In this document: positions 7,269-9,940 of the stretch, piece after piece | Layout of the letters: each line of letters opens with the position of its first letter | Position numbering within the stretch: the stretch's first letter is position 1 | Origin: Chloroflexota bacterium | GTDB lineage: Bacteria > Chloroflexota > Anaerolineae > Anaerolineales > E44-bin32 | NCBI GenBank assembly: GCA_026390045.1 | Contig: JAPLGR010000184.1 | Span: forward strand, 1-9,940 | Direction of reading: 5' to 3' | Length of the DNA: 9,940 bases | The notes under the pieces: generated by a model | Databases searched by the model: none | Told to the model about the DNA's origin: nothing | The model's input: the letters and a program-made list of their open reading frames with translations, nothing else | Translations under genes and position numbers: made by a program

Positions 7269-7786
7269 TCGAGTGCCCATCGTGCAAGCACCAGGAATTC
7301 GTTGGGACGATGTACTGCAGCGAATGCGGCACCCGCCTAATGCATGTGTCACCGGTGCCCACCGTCGCCATCTCGCGTGACCGGATCGACCGCGAAGCCA
7401 TGGCGACGAAGCCTGCCCCGCCGGAGGGGCCAGAGCTTGAGTCCGGTGCCATCCTCGGCTTGCGCCTGATCGCCAGCGGCGAGATCCTCTCGCTGCTAGG
7501 TCGGGACAACTACACCGTGGGCCGTTCGGTCGAGGGGCAGGCCGTCATTCCGGACATCGACCTGCAATCTCACGACGCATACGAGCAGGGCGTCTCGCGC
7601 ATCCACGCCGAGGTTCGCCTCGAACCGGACGGCATCTACATCGTCGACCTGGACAGCGCCAACGGCACACTGATCAACGGCAAACCTTTGGAGCCGCAGC
7701 GCCCAGCGATCGTTCACCACGGAGATATCGTCCAGCTCGGGCGGTTGCGCACACAGCTGATCTCGCGCTTCCGCTCAGAGAGGTAG
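7265..7786 (+). CDS. zinc-ribbon / FHA-domain protein
   Basis: A 173-residue protein with an N-terminal zinc ribbon (Cys4, Cys7, Cys18, Cys21: CPSC and CSEC) and a C-terminal forkhead-associated domain (about 62-168). FHA domains bind phosphothreonine peptides. The key residues are present: GRS (86-88), SRIH (111-114) and NGT (133-135), so binding should be functional. Between them lies a linker of about 35 residues. Its ATG overlaps the stop of the J-domain/VWA gene in ATGA, which indicates translational coupling and perhaps assembly of the two products. With the kinase and phosphatase upstream it is the natural reader of the module. The role of the zinc ribbon is unknown; it may bind protein or only stabilise the fold. 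Confidence 0.93.
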   Translation: MIECPSCKHQEFVGTMYCSECGTRLMHVSPVPTVAISRDRIDREAMATKPAPPEGPELESGAILGLRLIASGEILSLLGRDNYTVGRSVEGQAVIPDIDLQSHDAYEQGVSRIHAEVRLEPDGIYIVDLDSANGTLINGKPLEPQRPAIVHHGDIVQLGRLRTQLISRFRSER

Positions 7787-7789
7787 TCC

Positions 7790-8032
7790 ATGCCAGTTAC
7801 CATACTCGTCCATCTCAGCGGCGAAGACGCCGTTGTGGGGGAGGTCGACGACCTTCCCGCCCCCACTGATGTGAGCGTCACCCTCAACAACCCGCGCAAG
7901 CGCGACGGCAAGGACCTGGCGTTCTTGCAGGGCAATGTCGTCACCGTCGTCTGGCCCATGCACCGCATCAACTTCATCGAGATCATGCCTACGGCTGAAG
8001 AGGAGTCCCTCATCGGCCAGATTCGCGAGTGA
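7790..8032 (+). CDS. small protein of unknown function (80 residues)
   Basis: I do not recognise this protein. It is 80 residues, with no signal peptide, membrane span or cysteine. It looks like a series of short beta strands (VTILVHLS, AVVGEVD, VSVTLNN, VVTVVWP, INFIEIMP) with a basic turn NPRKRDGKD at 34-42 and an acidic C-terminus, so a small beta-barrel is a reasonable guess. Support for a real gene: the start is 3 nt after the FHA gene stop, GAGAGG lies about 8 nt upstream of the ATG, the stop is 1 nt before the next start, and the frame fills the only gap in a tight operon. Overlapping frames on both strands are poorer candidates. The position suggests a link between the phospho-signalling genes and the response regulator. 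Confidence 0.75.
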   Translation: MPVTILVHLSGEDAVVGEVDDLPAPTDVSVTLNNPRKRDGKDLAFLQGNVVTVVWPMHRINFIEIMPTAEEESLIGQIRE

Positions 8033-8033
8033 C

Positions 8034-8772
8034 ATGCGCGACGCTCCGTCCCGTGAACACCGGATCCTGATCGTCGACGACGAGCCGCGCATCATCCACT
8101 TCATCCGGCTCAACCTCGAGCACGATGGCTTCCAGGTCTTCGAGGCCTCCTCGGGCGCCAAAGCGCTGGAGCAGCTCCGCGACCGCCTGCCGGACTTGAT
8201 CCTGCTCGACGTGATGATGCCGGATCTGGACGGCTTCGAGACCCTGCGACTGATCCGAGAGATCTCCACGGTCCCCGTGATCATGCTCACCGCCAAGGGA
8301 GAAGAGGACGACCGGGTTCGCGGCCTTGAGCTTGGCGCCGACGACTACATCACCAAGCCCTTCAGCCCGCGCGAGCTGGTCAGCCGCGTGCGCGCCGTCT
8401 TGCGGCGGACGGAAGCTGCTGCCCCGGCAGCCCACGAAGCCATCCAGGTCGATGATCGATTGAAGCTGGACTTCGACCGTCGGGAGGTCTGGGTGGACGG
8501 CAAGCTGGTCCGCCTGCGCCCAACGGAGTTCAAGCCTCCTCTACCACTTGGTCCAGAACGCCGGCTGGGTGGTGCCGCACGATCAGCTGCTGGCGAAGGT
8601 CTGGGGCTACGAGTACCGCGACGAGACCCACTACCTCCGGCTCTACATCAACTACCTGCGGCAAAAGATCGAGAAGGATTCGTCTGACCCGCAGTACATC
8701 CTCACCGAACGCGGCGTTGGCTACCGGTTTGTGGACTACCGGCGCCATTCGCCTGCCCAGCCCCCGCCGTAA
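8034..8772 (+). pseudogene. OmpR/PhoB-family response regulator, broken by a +1 frameshift
   Basis: A two-component regulator: an N-terminal receiver accepts phosphate from a histidine kinase and a C-terminal winged helix binds DNA. The receiver is complete (Asp15, Asp16, phospho-acceptor Asp59 in LLDVMMP, Thr86, Lys108 in TKPF). The winged helix starts at about 140 and reads normally to LRPTEFK (161-167, ending at 8534). Then one extra C (8535 or 8536) changes frame. Skipping it restores LLYHLVQNAGWVVPHD, LLAKVWGYEY and the typical end TERGVGYRF, giving a normal 245 residues ending at TAA 8770-8772. As it stands, translation from 8034 runs to 8687 (217 residues) and loses DNA binding. The ATG follows the previous stop by 1 nt. 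Sequencing error, true mutation or programmed frameshift are all possible; the first two are likelier. No partner histidine kinase is in the window. Confidence 0.88.
8532..8538 (+). other. site of the single extra C in the response regulator
   Basis: The bases AAGCCTC contain one C too many: AAG followed by CTC would keep the winged-helix frame. No long homopolymer lies here, only CC, so this is not an obvious slippery run for a polymerase or a sequencer. Confidence 0.75.
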
Positions 8773-8782
8773 GCTACTCCCG

Positions 8783-8857
8783 CTGACGTGCTTCTTACGC
8801 TTCATCAACTCCCGGCATACACGGCCGAGGTATTCAGACGTTGACACATCACGTCAG
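8783..8857 (+). repeat. 8-bp inverted repeat spanning the Hsp20 leader
   Basis: CTGACGTG (8783-8790) and CACGTCAG (8850-8857) are perfect complements 59 nt apart. The right arm overlaps the first two bases of the Shine-Dalgarno AGGAGG (8856-8861). It could pair in RNA as an alternative to the local hairpin at 8831-8861, or be a DNA operator. With so long a loop, chance is possible. Confidence 0.4.
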
Positions 8858-8861
8858 GAGG
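8831..8861 (+). promoter_or_regulatory. candidate RNA thermometer hairpin over the Hsp20 ribosome site
   Basis: In the leader, GACGU (8837-8841) pairs with ACGUC (8851-8855) around a 9-nt loop. Beyond an A/A mismatch (8836, 8856), C8835-G8857, U8834-G8858 and U8833-A8859 continue the stem; then come an A/G mismatch and U8831-G8861. The Shine-Dalgarno AGGAGG (8856-8861) thus lies mostly in the weak lower stem. A short, mismatched helix hiding the ribosome site before a small heat-shock gene is the layout of ROSE-like thermometers. A stem this short can arise by chance. Confidence 0.4.
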
Positions 8862-8868
8862 TGCTCAC

Positions 8869-9456
8869 ATGTCCAGCCTCGTACGTCTTGACCCGTTCCG
8901 CGACCTGTGGACATTCCGTTCCGCCATCGACCGGCTCTTCGACGAAACCGTTGGCCAGCCTGGCACAGCACAGGGTGCCTTCGGCACTCCTGCCATCGAT
9001 CTCGATCAGACTGCAGATGATGTCGTGGTCAAGGCTTCGCTCCCCGGTGTCAACGCCAAGGACCTGAACATCTCGGTCACCGGTGACGTCCTCACCCTGC
9101 GGGGCGAAGCGCAGCAAGAGAAGGAAACCGAGGGCGCCCAGTATCACGTGAAGGAGCGCCGCTACGGCAGCTTCACGCGCTCCATCACCCTGCCCGCCGC
9201 AGTCGTGGCCGACAAGGCCGAAGCGCAGTTTGAGAACGGCATTCTGACCCTCAGGCTGCCGAAGGCTGAGGAAGTCAACCCCAAGATCATCACGGTCAAG
9301 GCCAAGCAAATCAGGCCCCACCATGAGCACGCCCCGCCCTACGATATCCAACGGGCGGGGCGTTTCGCTCCTTGTAGGGCAACCTACACTGGACTAGAAT
9401 GCGGTCGGCCCGAGGTCACACATCATGGCACGCCAGCGCATCCTGCTTGTCGATGA
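8869..9456 (+). CDS. Hsp20 small heat-shock protein, with an abnormal C-terminal extension
   Basis: An ATP-independent chaperone that holds unfolding proteins in large cytosolic oligomers. The alpha-crystallin domain covers about 41-133 and ends with AEAQFENGILTLRLPK (118-133 region), the family's signature. An IxI-type motif (Ile141-x-Val143), used in oligomer assembly, follows. AGGAGG lies 7 nt before the ATG. Oddly, the frame does not stop where the family usually ends (about 145-155 residues). It adds about 48 residues, crosses a terminator hairpin (9329-9363) and a promoter, and overlaps the next gene by 32 nt. Reading one base back at about 9309 would give TGA at 9324-9326 and a normal 152-residue protein ending 3 nt before the hairpin. 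A missing A in the AAA at 9308-9310 would explain this. The real end is therefore probably near 9326. Confidence 0.85.
   Translation: MSSLVRLDPFRDLWTFRSAIDRLFDETVGQPGTAQGAFGTPAIDLDQTADDVVVKASLPGVNAKDLNISVTGDVLTLRGEAQQEKETEGAQYHVKERRYGSFTRSITLPAAVVADKAEAQFENGILTLRLPKAEEVNPKIITVKAKQIRPHHEHAPPYDIQRAGRFAPCRATYTGLECGRPEVTHHGTPAHPACR
9329..9363 (+). terminator. terminator hairpin after Hsp20
   Basis: An 11-bp stem (9329-9339 with 9353-9363, core GCCCCGCCC / GGGCGGGGC) closes a 13-nt loop and is followed by TTTCGCTCCTT, a broken U tract. It stands just after the inferred true Hsp20 stop and just before a separate promoter, so it probably ends the Hsp20 transcript. Confidence 0.65.
9372..9400 (+). 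promoter_or_regulatory. putative promoter of the NarL-type response regulator
   Basis: TTGTAG (9372-9377) and TAGAAT (9395-9400) are separated by 17 nt. The -10 matches 5 of 6 bases and the -35 3 of 6. Transcription would start near 9407, with CGAGGT before the ATG at 9425. It begins within 10 nt of the terminator hairpin, marking a transcript boundary. Confidence 0.5.
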
Positions 9457-9925
9457 TCACGAGGTCGTCCGCGAGGGTTTGAAGGCCATTCTGGACGGTC
9501 ACCCCAACTTCGAGGTCGTAGCGGAAGCCGCCACGGCACACGATGCGGTCGAGAAGACCCGAACGTACAAGCCCGACGTCGTGGTGATGGATATCCGTCT
9601 GAAGGGCGGGTCCGGCATCGAAGCCTGTCAGGAGATCACCAGCCAGTTCCCCAACGCGAAGGTCATCATGTTGACCTCGTACGCCGAGGATGAGATGTTG
9701 TTCTCGGCCATCCGCGCCGGCGCCGCCGGGTACGTCCTCAAGCTGATCGGCGGGGACGAGCTGGTTCGGGCGATCGAGGCCGTGGGACGGGGTGAGGGGC
9801 TCCTGGATTCTGCCGTCACTCAGCGCGTGTTCCAGGAAGTCCGCAAGGCAGCGCGCGAAGAGGAGGCTTCGGCCTTCGCCGATCTCTCTCAGCAGCTCAC
9901 GCACCAACTCTTCCACACGCTCTAG
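9425..9925 (+). CDS. NarL/FixJ-type response regulator lacking its HTH domain
   Basis: The receiver domain is complete: Asp10 and Asp11, phospho-acceptor Asp56 in VVMDIRL, Thr84 in MLTSY, and Lys106 in GYVLK. A linker helix with VFQEVRKAAREEEA (135-148) follows. At FADLSQQ (151-157) the usual NarL family would continue into the LuxR-type HTH, but the sequence departs, reads nine unrelated residues and stops with TAG at 9923-9925. The product is 166 residues instead of about 215-225, and would be unable to bind DNA. I see no in-window frame that restores the HTH, so this is not a simple frameshift. It may be a real truncation by rearrangement, or a misjoin near the end of the sequence. It has its own promoter, so it is separate from Hsp20. 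No sensor kinase is visible. Confidence 0.85.
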   Translation: MARQRILLVDDHEVVREGLKAILDGHPNFEVVAEAATAHDAVEKTRTYKPDVVVMDIRLKGGSGIEACQEITSQFPNAKVIMLTSYAEDEMLFSAIRAGAAGYVLKLIGGDELVRAIEAVGRGEGLLDSAVTQRVFQEVRKAAREEEASAFADLSQQLTHQLFHTL

Positions 9926-9940
9926 GTTCATAGACCTGCA

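Noticed and set aside
2976..7786. Type VI secretion regulatory set (PpkA/PppA/Fha)
   Set aside because: The same three families occur, but no secretion structural gene is present, the kinase has no membrane span, and the FHA protein is short with a zinc ribbon.
7775..8296. Minus-strand frame of 173 codons over the small gene and receiver
   Set aside because: Ser/Arg-rich shadow; the plus-strand genes fit the operon spacing and the receiver motifs are unmistakable.
8841..8846. TTGACA as a -35 box for hsp20
   Set aside because: It lies only 22 nt before the start codon, so the -10 would fall inside the gene; it is in the loop of the leader hairpin instead.
1..9940. CRISPR arrays, tRNA or rRNA genes
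   Set aside because: No regularly spaced repeats, cloverleaf-like segments or rRNA-like stretches were seen; every gap between genes is shorter than about 130 nt.

Overview
GC-rich bacterial DNA, gene-dense, with short intergenic gaps and overlapping start/stop codons. The mix of a type 2 (FMN) IPP isomerase beside an archaeal-like short-chain prenyl synthase, a soluble Ser/Thr kinase with a PQQ-type propeller, and Hsp20 and NarL-type genes suggests Chloroflexota (Anaerolineae-like). That is inference from family knowledge only; there is no rRNA or other taxonomic marker. The window opens inside one gene and closes just after a damaged one.

Layout. (1) 2-382: 3' part of an IS630-family transposase. 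(2) 412-695, minus strand: a terminator hairpin and a complete acyl carrier protein gene. (3) 735-793: back-to-back divergent promoters, one for the acyl carrier protein and one for the next operon. (4) 821-2859: type 2 isopentenyl-diphosphate isomerase and a trans-prenyl diphosphate synthase, 5 nt apart, making isoprenoid precursors. (5) 2923-8772: an extended -10 promoter, then six tightly packed genes: Ser/Thr kinase with eight-repeat propeller, PP2C phosphatase, J-domain/VWA fusion, zinc-ribbon/FHA protein, an unrecognised 80-residue protein, and an OmpR/PhoB-type response regulator broken by one extra C at about 8535. (6) 8831-9363: a small heat-shock protein whose Shine-Dalgarno lies in a possible RNA thermometer hairpin, and whose frame runs through its own terminator. 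(7) 9372-9925: a promoter and a NarL-type response regulator that stops just before its HTH domain.

How the genes fit together. The kinase (writer), PP2C (eraser) and FHA protein (phosphothreonine reader) form a complete Ser/Thr phospho-signalling set. The J-domain/VWA protein between them is the likely scaffold or client and the most unusual gene here. The 80-residue protein and the response regulator follow with gaps of 3 nt and 1 nt, so two-component output may be tied to the same operon. This is the best candidate for an undescribed system in the window.

Caution. All three apparent gene defects (extra C near 8535, lost Hsp20 stop near 9309, response regulator divergence near 9890) lie in the last 1.4 kb, while the complete genes upstream are intact. 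Local sequence error, assembly error or real decay cannot be told apart from the sequence alone.
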